From: Apoda limacodes
Lineage: Eukaryota > Arthropoda > Insecta > Lepidoptera > Limacodidae
NCBI GenBank assembly: GCA_946406115.1
Contig: OX291548.1
Location: 10,652,373-10,716,372, forward strand
Length of the DNA: 64,000 bases
Direction of reading: 5' to 3'
A model generated the notes under the pieces. It was given only the letters and a program-made list of their open reading frames with translations. It had not been told where the DNA came from and searched no databases. The position numbers were made by a program, and so were the translations under genes. Position 1 is the stretch's first letter, and every line of letters starts with the position of its first letter. Positions 44,838-56,521 of the stretch are shown here, one piece after another.

Positions 44838-47800
44838 GGGCACTGCAAGTACTCGCTCGAATAAGCTGCCCCAACAAATAAAGCGGGGCATAGCGAGTAC
44901 TTGCTCGAATGAGCGGCCCGAACTGGGGAAGTACCTCCACCTTACAGAAAACCGCGGCCACAATAACACTAACATTGAGTAGTGCTGTGTTCCTGGCGGT
45001 GAGTAAGGTTACCAGAGCTCTCTTTGAGGATTCGCTGCGCGGACAGCGGAGGACCGGCGGTGCTTATCGCTGTCATTGCTCGGCGTAGACGCGGCGTGCT
45101 GGTTCGGCGGTCAGGGAGACCTGATGAAACGGCTGACCGCTGGCCGCCCGCAGGTTGAACGGGTTCCTGAACCCAGGGATCACTTAATCTCCGCCCTGGG
45201 AGGCTGATCCGCCAGCCTGTGTAAAGTCTCTGAAGTGGTAGGCGTGCCGGAGAAGGAGACCGGAGTGGACCCGGCTACTACAACAGAAGGGGATCAGGGG
45301 CCCTACCGCCCGCCGTGCCAGCAACCGTATTATCTGTGTTGAGCTTCGGCAGCCTAAGTAACGCACCTTTTTGTCTTCTAAGCTGTCTGTGCAGTGAATC
45401 CTCATCCCTAGTCTAAGTAACTTTATATAAAATGGCCAGAAATTAAAAAAAGGAAAAGAGTTTTTACAGCGGCTACTCCATTCAAATACAATGTGGATCA
45501 GGGGTATTCACGCAAATCTTAATGCAGTCCACCATCACCTCGAGACTGCGCTGCCGACCATCCTCTTTCTAACGGAGACGCAGATATCCTGCCCGGCCGA
45601 CACATCATACCTTCATTATCCCGGCTTCAAACTCGAGCACAATTTTTTGAGTTGTGCCGGTGTATGTATGTTCGTCCGGGAGAATATCTGCTGTCACCGA
45701 CTTATAGCCTTGTATACAGGGACCTGACGAATTTGTGGGTGCGCGTAGATCACGGCGGCCACACTCGTATCTATGCGTGCCTATACATGTCTCATAGCGG
45801 TGACACGGACGTAACTCGACTCTTCACGCACCTGATCTTGACGACTGACAAAGTTCTAGAGCAATATCCCACAGAAGAACTAGTTATTTTGGGAGACTTT
45901 AACGCCCACCATCGTGAGTGGCTCAGTTCTCGAACCAATAACTATGCAGGGATATCTGCTCATGAATTTGCTCGGATCTATGGATTCTCTCAGATGGTAC
46001 TTTCTCCAACGAGAATACCAGATATAGAGGACCATACGAGCTCCTTATTGGGCCTTCTGCTGACTACACGTCCGGACGGATACTCCGTCTCAGTGGATGC
46101 GCCTCTTGGCTCCTCGGACCACTGTCTCATTCGGACTCAAATTTCATGCACACAACCCGATCCTTCTGGGCCAACTAATTGGCGTCGTGTGTGGCACTAT
46201 AAGTCGGCAGACTGGGACGGATTACGAGAATTTTATGCATCGCACCCGTGGAGGCAGCTCTGCTTAAGCTCAGATGATCTTGACGTCTGCGCAGCCGCAG
46301 TCACTGAGACAATCCTCGCTGGTATGGAATGTTTCATTCCTAACCTGCGAGTAGCTGCCGGCGTCAAAAAACGACCGTGGTTTAATAGGTCTTGCAGAGA
46401 AGCTAAAATTCTTAAGCAAACTGCGTATGAAGCTTGGACCACGGCTGGTAATAATAAGGATCCGAATATTTCTGAGTTAAAACGCAAATTAAATGCTGCC
46501 TCGAGGTTCAGTAAGACAGCAACTGCAAAATTCCAATTCATCGGCAAAATAGGTGGGCGACTTGCGAGCTATCCTTCTGGGAGTCGTGCTTTCTGGTCGC
46601 TTGCTAAAGCTGCCGAGGGGAACTTCTGCCAGTCATCGTTACCACCACTGCGAAAGACCGATGGTGACTTGGCCCATAGTGCAAAAGACAAAGCCGATCT
46701 ATTGGGCAGTATCTTTGCCTCCAACTCGAATATAAACGACGGAGGCGCTGTACCACCTACTTTACCGTGGTGCGGTAAGACCATGCCGGAAATCTCTATA
46801 ACACAGCGAGAGGTCCGGCGGGTGTTGCTTTCCCTAGACGTTCATAAGTCGAGTGGGTCAGACGGTATACCAGCAGTGGTGCTTATGCAGTGTGCTCCTG
46901 AGTTATGTCCTGTACTCACGAGCCTCTTCGCGCTTTCCTACCATACTAGGCAATTTCCGTCTTCATGGAAGACTGCGAATGTGCATCCGGTGCCCAAAAA
47001 GGGCGATAGATCAGATCCATCGAATTACAGGCCTATCTCTATTACCTTTCTCCTCTCTAAGGTGATGGAGCGTGTGATCAACACACAGCTTTTGAGATAC
47101 CTAGAAAAACACGACCTGATCAGTGGTGACTCAACTGGTGACCTTCTAGGGTATCTCACACACCGATGGGCACTAGCCATTGAGAGTCAGGGGGAGGCAT
47201 TGACATGTAGCCTAGACATATCGAAGGCGTTCGATCGGGTCTGGCACCGGGGTCTTCTATCGAAGTTACCATCTTACGGAGTGCCCGAGGGTTTGTGCAA
47301 ATGGGTGGCTAGCTTTTTGTCCGGCAGAAGCATACGAGCTGTAGTTGACGGTAGTTGCTCTGATAGCATGGACATTAATGCTGGTGTCCCGCAAGGCTCT
47401 GTGCTGTCTCCTACGCTGTTTCTACTGCACATGAATGATATGTTGGAGATCAACAACATACATTGCTATGCAGATGACAGTACTGGAGACGCTTATTACA
47501 CGGGCCGTGCAAGCATCCCTCGTTCTGTTGTGGAGGAAAAACGTGAAGAAGTTGTGTCTCAAATCGAGATCGGTCTGTCCAAGGTCTCTGACTGGGGATG
47601 GGAAAACTTGGTCCGATTCAACCCTTCAAAAACACAAGTCTGCGCGTTCACCGCTAAGAAAACCCCATTCACTGTAGTCCCACAATTCCAGAACACTCCC
47701 CTCTCCATCTCCAAGAGCATTGGGATCCTGGTGTTCACATCTCCAGCGATGTTCAGTTCCGAGATCACTTGCTAGACATGGTAAAGCTGGCTTCCAAAAA

Positions 47801-48413
47801 ACTTGGTGTACTCAACAGAACGAAACAGTACTTCACGTCGGGGCAAAGGTTGTTGCTTTACAAGTCGCAAGTCCGGCCCCATATGAAGTACTGCTGCCAT
47901 CTCTGGGCGGGTGCACCCGGATACCAGCTTGGCCCTTTTGACTCGGTTCAACGACGGGCTGTGAGAATTGTCGACGATCCCAAACTCACTTGCGGTATCG
48001 AGCCCCTAAGTCTGAGGAGAGACTTTGCCTCCCTGTGTGTGTTCTACCGCTTGTACAATGGGATGTGTTCTGAGGAATTGTTTGAAATGATGCCCACAGT
48101 TACTTTCTACCATCGCACCGCTCGCCATCAGCAGGGACTTCATTCTCACACTTTAGAACCGAAATGGTCGCGTACAGTGCGGTTTCAGAGAAACTTCCTC
48201 CCGCGAACGCTGAGGTTGTGGAATGAGCTCCCTGCCAAGGTTTTCTCTAAGGACTACAGTATGGGATTCCTCAAAAAAGTTATTTGATTTCTGAAGGGTC
48301 TGCAAAGCGCGAGTGATGCCCTTGGTGTTGCAAGCGTCCATAGGCTACGGTGACCGCTTACCATCAGGTGGACCGTAGGCTTGTTTGCCACCTTAGTGGT
48401 ATAAAAAAAAAAA
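44838..48413 (+). mobile_element. Jockey-type LINE, long copy
   Basis: The element starts around a ~55-bp tandem pair (AGTACTCGCTCGAATAAGCTGC and a diverged second copy). A GC-rich leader follows (GGGGAAGTACCTCCACCTTA at 44935 to about 45480), then the ORF2 region (45491-48287) and the tail TTTGCCACCTTAGTGGTATA plus A11. No clear ORF1 product is seen in the leader. This copy is the reference for the family in the window. Confidence 0.85.
45491..48287 (+). pseudogene. Jockey-type LINE ORF2 (endonuclease-reverse transcriptase), frameshifted
   Basis: The reading starts MWIRGIHANLNAVHHHLETA with endonuclease boxes LFLTETQIS, VILGDFNAHH and SSDHCLI. A frame change near 45715-45725 passes to the next frame, and a second near 47765 passes to the C-terminal part. 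Reverse transcriptase boxes: NYRPISITFLLSKVMERV, TCSLDISKAFDRVWHRG (catalytic Asp), NAGVPQGSVLSPTLFLL and HCYADDSTG (catalytic pair). The usual QYGFRxGRS block before GDLLGYLTHRW is missing, a small in-frame deletion. The C-terminal YCCHLWAGAPGYQLGPFDS and FLPRTLRLWNELPAKVFS blocks are intact. The two shifts and the deletion make it inactive. Confidence 0.85.
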
Positions 48414-48433
48414 GGCTCGTTGCGTCGCAGGTT

Positions 48434-49569
48434 AATTGGACCGTGTTGTGCAGAAATGTTTCAACCCACACAGGCATTGATAAACGTTATAACGATTTGA
48501 AAGATAAATGTATTTTTTGTGTAACAGTAGCCCTATTATTATATGTAATGCATAATATAAGTTTATAGCAAATTGAATATAAATTTTGGATTTACTAGTT
48601 GTTTCTAAAAACAATCCTTCATACTTATAAATAATTTGGTAAAAAGCCCCTGGTTCATTTCTGCTAAATTAAAATTTATATTGAAATAAATTTTATATGC
48701 ATTTGCCGAAATGATCCAACCTAAGTTAATAATAAAATATACTTAACTATAATATTATAATATTAAACATTCACACATACTTATATCAACTACTTGCAAA
48801 TAAAATTCAAAAAAGCTTATAAAATATATATATAAACAAACTTTAGAAGTCGCATGGAACATTTTTGCTATATGATTATTTTGTAAAATGCTATCTATCA
48901 AAAATGATTCACGAGGTTTGAATCATTTTTGCAAAATTAGAATTTTAGAATCCATACCACATATTTTTGTCTAACGTATAAGCCCAAGTCGCTTGGAATA
49001 TTTATGCGGAATAATTATTTGGTAACTTTGCTTTATTATTCCAAGAGTCTTGAATCACTTTTGCTTTACTTTATCAGCTTTTGTCATAGTTGTGGGTTGG
49101 TACAATATCTATTACCTTAAAACGAGCAATTCTTGTATATATATTCTTGTATCGGAAACGGCTCCATCGATTTTCATGAAATTTTGTATGCAGGGGTTTT
49201 CGGGGCGATAAATTGATCTAGCTAGGTTTCATTTTCAGAAAACGTCGTTTTATCCGTGTTTATAAGGCAGTGATAAACTGAAAAGTATGACTCTACCTGA
49301 CATCTATTGGCGAGTAGTAATAAGCAAGACTAAAGCTATTTGACAATAGGTGGCGGTATTAAGCAACGCTTAAGCTACTTGACAATAGATGGCGATGTTT
49401 AAGAAAACCGAGCTATTGCTCGGTCCTCCAGGTACTGTCATATAAAAGTTCTTCTAGTTGACAGAATAAAATGAGTCTAAAAAACACATCATTTTTGATT
49501 GTTTGACATCAATATCTTAATTTTGGTCATTTTGTGGGTTACATCATTTTTGCACAACACGGTCCAATT
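48434..49569. mobile_element. 1.1-kb element with ~36-bp terminal inverted repeats
   Basis: The left end AATTGGACCGTGTTGTGCA (from 48434) and the right end, its complement (to 49569), pair over about 36 bp including GTTTCAACCCAC / GTGGGTTACATC. Inside, a motif related to AAAAATGATTCA / TGAATCATTTTTGC recurs near 48703, 48861, 48901-48939 and 49056. A separate repeat with CGGCTCCATCGATTTTCATG lies at 49150-49440 and ends in the hairpin ACCGAGCTATTGCTCGGT. No transposase is present. It lies 20 bp after the LINE tail. Confidence 0.65.
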
Positions 49570-49671
49570 GTAAAAATGTTTTTTTAATTAAATTTCCACT
49601 TACGAAACTCGTTTATTATAAATAGTAGGTATATATGATATATAGCTTGTACTACGGATACTATTACGACG

Positions 49672-50634
49672 AACGACGAAGGCGCTGTACCACTTAGTAT
49701 ACCGTGATGCATTAAGACCATGCTGGTAGTCTCCATGACACAGTGGGAGGTCCGGCGGGCGTTGATTTTTTTAGCTAGAGGGACATAAGTCGAGTGGGCT
49801 AGACGGTATACTAGCAGTGGTGCTAAAAGATTGGGCTTCTGAGTTGTGCTCTGTACTGACACGTCTTTTCGCGCTCTCTTCTAATCACACTAGGCAATTT
49901 CCGTCTGTATGAAAGACTGCGAATGTGCACCTGGTGCGAATAAAGGGCGATAGATCAGGTCAATCGAATTAAAGGCCAATCGCTATTACTTCTCTCTTTT
50001 CCAAGGTTATAGAGCGTGTGTTCAACACACAGCTTCTAAGATATCTAGAAAAATACGATCTGGTAAGCGAACGTTAATAGGCATTCGCCAGGGTCACTCA
50101 ATCAGTGACCTCTCGCTCTTACGGACAGACCGGGGTTTTTCATATGGATGGCTAGCTTTTTGTCCGGCAGATGCATACAAGCCGTAGTTGACGGCAGTTG
50201 CTCTGATAGCATGGACATTTATGCTTGTATTCTGCAAGGCTCTGTGTTGTCTCCAACGCTGTTTCTACTGCGTATTAATGACATGTTGTCCATAAACAGC
50301 ATACATTGTTAAGCAGATAACAGTACTGGAGACGCTTATTACACGGATCGTTCAAACATCCCTCGTTCCATTGCAAAGGAAAAGCGCGGAGAACTTGTGT
50401 CTCAAATGACCACTCTGTCCAAGGTCGCTGAATGGAGACGGGAAAACTCAGTCTGATTCAACCCGACGAAGACACAAGTCTGTGCATGCACTGCTAAGAA
50501 AACTGAGACTGAGATCCTACAATGCCAGAACACCCCCTTCAATATCTAGAAGAGCATTGGGATCCTTGGTGTTGACATCTCCAGGGATGTACAGTTCCGG
50601 GATCATTTGCAAGACACGGTCAAGCTGGCGTCGG
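49672..50634 (+). mobile_element. Jockey-type LINE internal fragment
   Basis: It matches the middle of the long copy, from GGCGCTGTACCACxTA (46742 in that copy) to GTCAAGCTGGC, with many stops. The YADD codons are mutated (GTTAAGCAGATAAC at about 50308). Between 50069 and 50140 the sequence departs from the long copy. Both ends are truncated, so this is an old copy. Confidence 0.8.
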
Positions 50635-51649
50635 AGTATTGCTTATTGCTTGCGAACAAATAACCAGTTGACTTTAATTATTATGATAGTTAATTTTTGA
50701 AACTATTATTATGTTTTTATTTAAAGAAGTCAATTATGCAAATCAAGACATTTGTTGAGTATGTAAGGACTTAATCTAGACTTAATTAATAAAACAAATT
50801 GAATTTAGTACCTAAATAATATGACATTAAAATATTTTAATAAAATTAATTATTATAATTTATGATATCTTTTATTTTATACTCTAGAGTTTATCGATAA
50901 TTTATGCATTTAAACAATTTTATTCAAGTGCAAGGCTTCCTTGACAATGACTCAGTATGCATAACTTCCTTGACAATGACTCAGTATGCATAACTTCCAG
51001 GATTTCTTGGCAGTGAAATGTATGCAAATCTTTTATTTCCATTTTTCTCGGAGATGGCTAACCCTGTTTTCATAAAATTTTGCACAAAGGTGGCAGGAGC
51101 TAAACTTCTAGGTAGAATTTTCAAATTTGTTTTAGTATTTAATGGACACCAGGCCGATTTCCGTAAAACCTAGACCCTAAAATTGGGGCTTTTTAAGAAG
51201 AGTGGGATTGTCGGTACTAGATTACGCAATTATTCAAACTCACTTTTTTTTTTCAGTAGACTTTAAAGCGTCACTTTTGAATCGTCAGTTTAATTATTAA
51301 TTATATATACTTCACCACCGGTTCGGAATGATTTTTCTTCCGATAAGAACCGGCAAGAAACTCAGTAGTTCAGCTTTTATATTTTTTCAACTTCATATTA
51401 AAAATAACACAATATAGTCTTACACTAGGTAATAAATAAGATAATATAAAATGATTTTACATATATTATACTGTATAAAATTTTTATATTTATTTAATTT
51501 TTTATATTTTAAATTATATTGATCTAAATTAACCCAGTGTTCTGGAATTTTATTGTAAAAATATATACTTTGTATTGCAAAGGAGCATTGTATTTACTTT
51601 CTGAAGACGACATTCTATTTTGGAACTACCAATTCCTTTGGGGGTACAA
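50635..51649. other. Intronic; short tandem repeat and repeat fragments
   Basis: A 29-bp unit (CTTCCTTGACAATGACTCAG...) is repeated twice at 50936-50993. 51036-51200 resembles the CGGCTCC-type repeat, and 51310-51375 (CACCGGTTCGGAATG) is an interspersed-repeat end in reverse orientation. No gene. Confidence 0.45.
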
Positions 51650-52406
51650 TTTTTAAGGTTCCGTAGTCAACAAGGAACTCTTATAGTTTCGCCATGTCCG
51701 TCCGTCCGTTCGTCTGTCTGCGGTTTAGTTCAAAAACTACTAATACAAGAAAGCTGCATTTTGGCAGGGATACACACGTTGATCAAGCCGACAAAGTGGT
51801 AAAATAAAATCTTTGAACAAAAAAAATTTTTTTTAGGGTACCTCCCCTACACGTGAAGAGGGGACGTAATTTTTTTTTCTCGTCTACCCCATTGTGTGGG
51901 GCATCGTTGGATAGGAATTCTAAAAACATTGATGGTATTGAAAGATCATTTTTTGATTTAGGGCTCTGTTTGCGAAACATTTAGCTTTAGAGTACTAATT
52001 TTTGTTAGAGTCAAGTGTCCCCCCCTCTACCAGCAAAAGTATAGTATTTGGCAATGTAAAAAAAATTACGTTTGTAGTGCATATAATGAATTTAAAATCA
52101 AAACTATCACGGGTAAGTACACTTTACAGGCTAACGAGTAATAGCTTACGTAGTGAAATTTTCGTACAAATTCCATTAAAAGTTACTTAAATGAAGTAGG
52201 TACATCTGTAAGACAGGTATAAACAGGAAGACGCTTGAAATATTCTCAAAATATTTAGTTATATTACTTTAAAAATAAATTGAATTAAAATAAAACAAAC
52301 ATTTAAGGGGGGCCCCCATACTACAAACGTGATTTTTTTTGCGGTTTTTATAGACAATGGTACGGAAGCCTTCGTGCGCGAGTCCTACTCGCACCTGGCC
52401 GATTTT
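51650..52406 (+). repeat. GTTCCGTA-type interspersed repeat, composite copy
   Basis: It starts TTTTTAAGGTTCCGTAGTC with a GTCCGTCCGTTCGTCTGTC block and ends GGTACGGAAGCC...CTCGCACCTGGCCG. Its last 200 bp (from 52206) match 1040-1216 better than they match 12700-12960, so it combines two subfamilies. Confidence 0.6.
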
Positions 52407-52848
52407 AGCAAATAAATGCAAATTTTTGTGTACATAGGTGTTATATATTGGTAAGGTACAGTTAAAATATTAATTTACCTAAATAGTGCCACAAGATAAT
52501 TTCGAGGTCCCAATTTATATATTGACCGTAATGCTCTCTGTTGCAAAATAAAGACTATATCATTATCAGCTGCCTCACCCGAAAGCAAAATGCCACAAGA
52601 CATACCGGAATGATAATAGCTAAAGTAGACCAAGCGAGCAATGTCAACAACTGCAAGGTGCCTAACTTTTCTAACTACATAAGCAGCTGAACTAAGATTT
52701 CCTGCAAGAATGTAATACCTTTCTTGGTAACACTGTCAAGTCTAATAGTTTTATTTCTTTTCCATTTAAGGATAATTTTGTACTTATCTTTCAGACATTT
52801 GGATATTACTTTATTCATTTAGTAGTTTGGATGAGATGAGATGGGATA
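52407..52848. other. Intronic, nothing recognised
   Basis: No gene or repeat recognised. Confidence 0.4.
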
Positions 52849-53269
52849 CCCCATATGGAGTATTGTTGCCATCTCCGGGCGGGTGCATCCGGATACCATC
52901 TTGGCCTTTTTGACTCATTTGCACGACGGACTATGGCAATCGTCGACAATCCAAAACTTACTAGCCGTATCGAACCATTAAGTCTGAGGTCTGAGTCCCT
53001 AAGCTTCCTGTGTGAGTTCTACCGCTAGTACAATGGGGTTCTGAGAAATTATTCGAAATAATGCCTACGGCTACTTTCTACCATCGCACCGCTCGTCATT
53101 GGCAGGGAATTCATTCTCACACTTTCAAACTTAAATAGTCGCATGCAGTCAAACTTCCTCCCGCGAACACTTGGGTTGCGGAATAAACTCCCTGCCAAGG
53201 TTTTCTCTAATCACTACAGTATGGGGTTCTTCAAAAAAGGTTACTATATTATTAAAGGTTCGGCAACAT
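52849..53269 (+). mobile_element. Jockey-type LINE, C-terminal ORF2 fragment
   Basis: From CCCCATATGGAGTATTGTTG (PHMEYCCHL region) to GGTTCGGCAAC, with stops and indels. The 3' tail is missing. Confidence 0.75.
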
Positions 53270-53714
53270 CATATCATACCGCTACAAGTAAGGCTGACGT
53301 CACGCGTCTCAAATCACGCTACTAAAGTTTCTGTGGCAGTTCAGTATATATATAGAAACCGGAGCGCAAGTAAAGTGGACCACGGCGGTCCTCAGGCACA
53401 ACACCTCGCCTGGCAGGACATCTCTTCTATCAGTTACCGCCCAACACAGACATTCATTTTATTTATACAGCTAGAAATTGAAGGCGACTTGGCAGAACAT
53501 TCGTGTGGAAAGGTGCTTGGCGATACGGAGGGCGTACGCACACGACAGGTGCCAGGACTGTCTCGACGTTGTCGGATTTATCAAAGGCGGTCACAGACTG
53601 AAAAAAAAAAAAAATTACAGGTTTTGCGAATAAGCTGTGTTGAATTGTATGTGTTTGTCACTAAAAAGTAACTGTTATATAATAAACTTTTGTAAAACGA
53701 TTATTTTTTTTCAG
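53270..53714. other. End of intron 1 with a small unclassified repeat
   Basis: 53398-53600 is related in reverse orientation to patches at 6050, 6868 and 31205. The intron closes with a strong acceptor, ATTATTTTTTTTCAG. Confidence 0.45.
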
Positions 53715-53838
53715 ATGCTGGGTTTTGGTTCCTCAAATGCTTTCGGAATTTTATTTCACAACTTTTTTCTTGAACAAGGCAGCGCTAGTGGAATTCCCCT
53801 AGTGATCGGTGTTTATAATGGAGCTTTATCTGTATCAG
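53715..53838 (+). CDS. Monocarboxylate-transporter-like gene, coding exon 2
   Basis: The 124-bp exon follows a long pyrimidine tract and CAG. In the phase set by exon 1 it reads MLGFGSSNAFGILFHNFF, the rest of transmembrane segment 1, where family members have a G/S-rich stretch and FG(I/V)F. A short loop (LEQGSASG) follows, then IPLVIGVYNGALSVSG, the start of segment 2. It ends TCAG|GTATTT at 53838/53839 in phase 1. The open frame that continues past the donor (to 53927) loses the transporter character, supporting splicing here. The next exon at 63973 completes the split Gly codon. Confidence 0.85.
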
Positions 53839-54308
53839 GTATTTTTACTTCATTTTTCAACTTTAATGTTTTTGGATATGATAGGAAAACTATTAATGCT
53901 AAGCCTCAATTTGGAGAATCTTTTTAATGTGCAACAATAAAAAAAAAAGTTTAAGATCAGCCCGTGGGTATATTGTCGTGAGTAACTCGTTGATCCGGTT
54001 CTTTTACCCGACACCGGACCAATAAATTAACTGTCCGCGCTCAAAATTGTATGAATAGGTTACAGTGAGAGCGTGTACGAACATGTGCTAGACTGCCGAT
54101 TTGTATGAGACATTTTCTGCCGGTACGTCTACAAGGACTCTAACAATGACAACGACTGGTTTCTTTTCAGCAGCACAACCAGAAAACGATCATGAAGCTA
54201 ACCTATACGTCTGTGTTAGAATGACTACAAGAAAAACACCTAGTTAGTTAAACAAAACACTGTATAAAAAATGATTTTCAATCCTTGATGTACCTAGTCG
54301 GTACCTTC
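53839..54308. other. Start of intron 2, nothing recognised
   Basis: No gene or recognised repeat. Confidence 0.4.
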
Positions 54309-54442
54309 CTCCCTTATGGCTCAGTTGGTAGAGTCGCTGCCTGCTGTACAGAGGGCATGAGTTCCACTACAAATTTCGGAAAAATGTCCGGCTACGTTGA
54401 CCGCTTAATATCAGGGGACTGTAAGTTTATTGCCACCTTACA
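54309..54442 (+). mobile_element. SINE with tRNA-like head and LINE tail
   Basis: The head CCTTATGGCTCAGTTGGTAG resembles an A-box region and GAGTTCCACTAC a decayed B box. It is followed by GGCTACGTTGACCGCTTAAT, ATCAGGGGACTG and TTTATTGCCACCTTA, which is the tail of the jockey-type LINE. It differs in tail from the SINEs at 41129 and 42741. Confidence 0.6.
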
Positions 54443-54570
54443 ATCTATTGTGATAGGTTTTTTTTTTGTTATTACTTAGCGTCGTTGTGGATTAATATTG
54501 AGATGATTTAAGAAGGAGCGGAGAAGGGCGAAGTCTACTTTTTATCCCGGAAAATTTAAAAGTTCTTTCA

Positions 54571-54867
54571 GGTGGCAAACAAGCTTACAGTCCGCCTGAT
54601 GGTAAGCGGTCACCGTAGCCTATGGACGCTTGCAACACCGGGGGTGATAACTCGGTGATAACTCGCGCGTTGCCGACCCTTTAAAAATTCAATAACTTCT
54701 TTCTTGAAGAACCCCATACTGTAGTCATTAGAGAAAACCTTGGCAGGGAGCTCATTCCACAACCCAAGCGTTCGCGGGAGAAAGTTTCTCTGAAACCGCA
54801 CTGTACGCGACCATTTCGGTTCTAGAGTGTGAGAATGAATTCCCTGCCGATGGCCAGCGCGAGCGGT
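54571..54867 (-). mobile_element. Jockey-type LINE 3' end, minus strand
   Basis: The tail begins at GGTGGCAAACAAGC and the coding part reads FQRNFLPRTLGLWNELPAKV on the minus strand. There is a short local duplication of GGTGATAACTCG at 54643-54664. Confidence 0.8.
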
Positions 54868-55004
54868 TCGGTGGAATAACTACAAACGAATTTCATCTAG
54901 ATACTAAAGCAACAGTTCACTTTCTTTATATAATAAAGCATTTGCCGTAGCAATCTCACGCCGATCACCGATTTAGCGCATGCGTAGCCGCAGGTAAAAG
55001 CTAG
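54868..55004 (+). mobile_element. Helitron 3' terminus fragment
   Basis: The stretch ends GCCGCAGGTAAAAGCTAG followed by T (55005), the Helitron 3' end type. The 5' end is not found, so the start is approximate. Confidence 0.5.
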
Positions 55005-56305
55005 TAGTTGTATAAAAAAATAATATTAAAAAATTACTCCGCCTTCAAAACCCTACTAAAAAGTAAAAATAAACCTTACGCACGCACATGGAACATTAAG
55101 CTAAGTTCTTTCTTCTTCTTGAAGGCATGTTCGATGTACAATCGGCTGACAATCGGCTAAGACGTCGTTATACACACTAAGTTAGGATTGTCCGAAAACG
55201 TGTTTATTTACTGATTGGTACACACTTAATAGTCTTTGTCTTCATCTTGAAAACTAATGAAACTTGCACTTTTCCGTAACTTAAACGGTACCTCTTTCAA
55301 CAAAAAGAAAAAAATAATCGGATTTTAATTATTCATTTATTTTAAAGAAATTTCTGGACAAACATATCTACATACTAACAAACAAACACTTATGAAATTT
55401 GGCATATCTGTTAAGAAGCCCACATAGACGAGTATGTTATCGTATATGAATAGTGCGTAGTTTTAGTAATATTACATACTTACATACCTACAGGTCGAAG
55501 TGCTAACCTCCTTTTTTGAAGTCGGTTAAAAAGCAAAAAAGAATTTTTTTAGGTTTTATTCACTACCTTTTTTGTGTATTACCGATAGAGTAGTTAAGTC
55601 AATTACTATTTATAACTATTAATCTGATAGAGATTTTTTCTTATTTTACGAATTATTTGCGTAAATCAATACAATAATTAATTTAAATTCCTATAGACCA
55701 CATTTCTTATCCATTTCGGGCTACATTTTACCGTCGCCTTTTAAAACTTTTTATGGGCCTCTGGCGATTCTTATTCCGCCTCATAATTTCTAGATTGTAT
55801 TTCCTTAACTTATTAAGTACTTGTGACCTTATCAGTTAACCTACTTTGAGTATAACATGTTCAGTTTCGAATTACTTGTCCCTAATTGAAGAGAACATAA
55901 GTAGTGCGCCGCAAATCGGTTAATTATTCCAAATCAATGAACAAACGTACCGACCGTAAAACAATATTGCTTCTCTGATTAATTGCACAAGTAAATGCTC
56001 ATGGCTTTACTTACATTGTTTCGTTATATTTTTAATCGAACTTTGATTTCTGTTTTTTGTACTTGTGATGGACTTTGACCCAAATCGCGTTAGTGAGGGT
56101 AGGCCGTGTTCCAACAGTATAGGTACGTATACACGCTGGAAGAAGGAGGGGCCATGTGAGGCTTTACTAGCCAGCAACGAAGTGAACTCCATCTATATGC
56201 GAAAGCGACGGAAAGTTTGTTATTTTCTTTAGTATGTAGTTATACCTACATATTTATAGCATAATGTACAATCCAAAGTTAAAGGCAAGGCCTTTGAAGT
56301 TGTAG
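55005..56305. other. Intronic, nothing firm
   Basis: No supported gene. 55360-55530 may hold part of a repeat (AAATTTGGCAT, AAGTCGGTTAAAAAG), but no boundaries are visible. Confidence 0.35.
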
Positions 56306-56521
56306 TTTTTTTTAATACCAATAAGGTGGCAAACAAGCTAACAGTCTATCTAATGGTAAGCGGACATCGCAGCTTATGGACGCTTGCAATACTTAGGGCA
56401 TCAAACGCGCGTTGCCGACGCTTTAAGAATCTAATAACTTCTTTCTTGGACATCCCCATCTTCCAGAGAAAACCTTAGCATGTGTCTCATTCCAGAATCT
56501 AAGCGTTGGCAGGAAGAGGGT
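56306..56521 (-). mobile_element. Jockey-type LINE 3' end, minus strand, diverged
   Basis: Tail AATACCAATAAGGTGGCAAA at 56314, then the GCGTTGCCGACGC and AACTTCTTTCTTGGAC blocks. It is older than the copy at 54571 judging from substitutions. Confidence 0.7.

Noticed and set aside
53839..53927. Extension of exon 2 to the end of its open frame
   Set aside because: The frame past the GT donor loses hydrophobic transporter character, and exon 3 completes the split codon with a fitting sequence.
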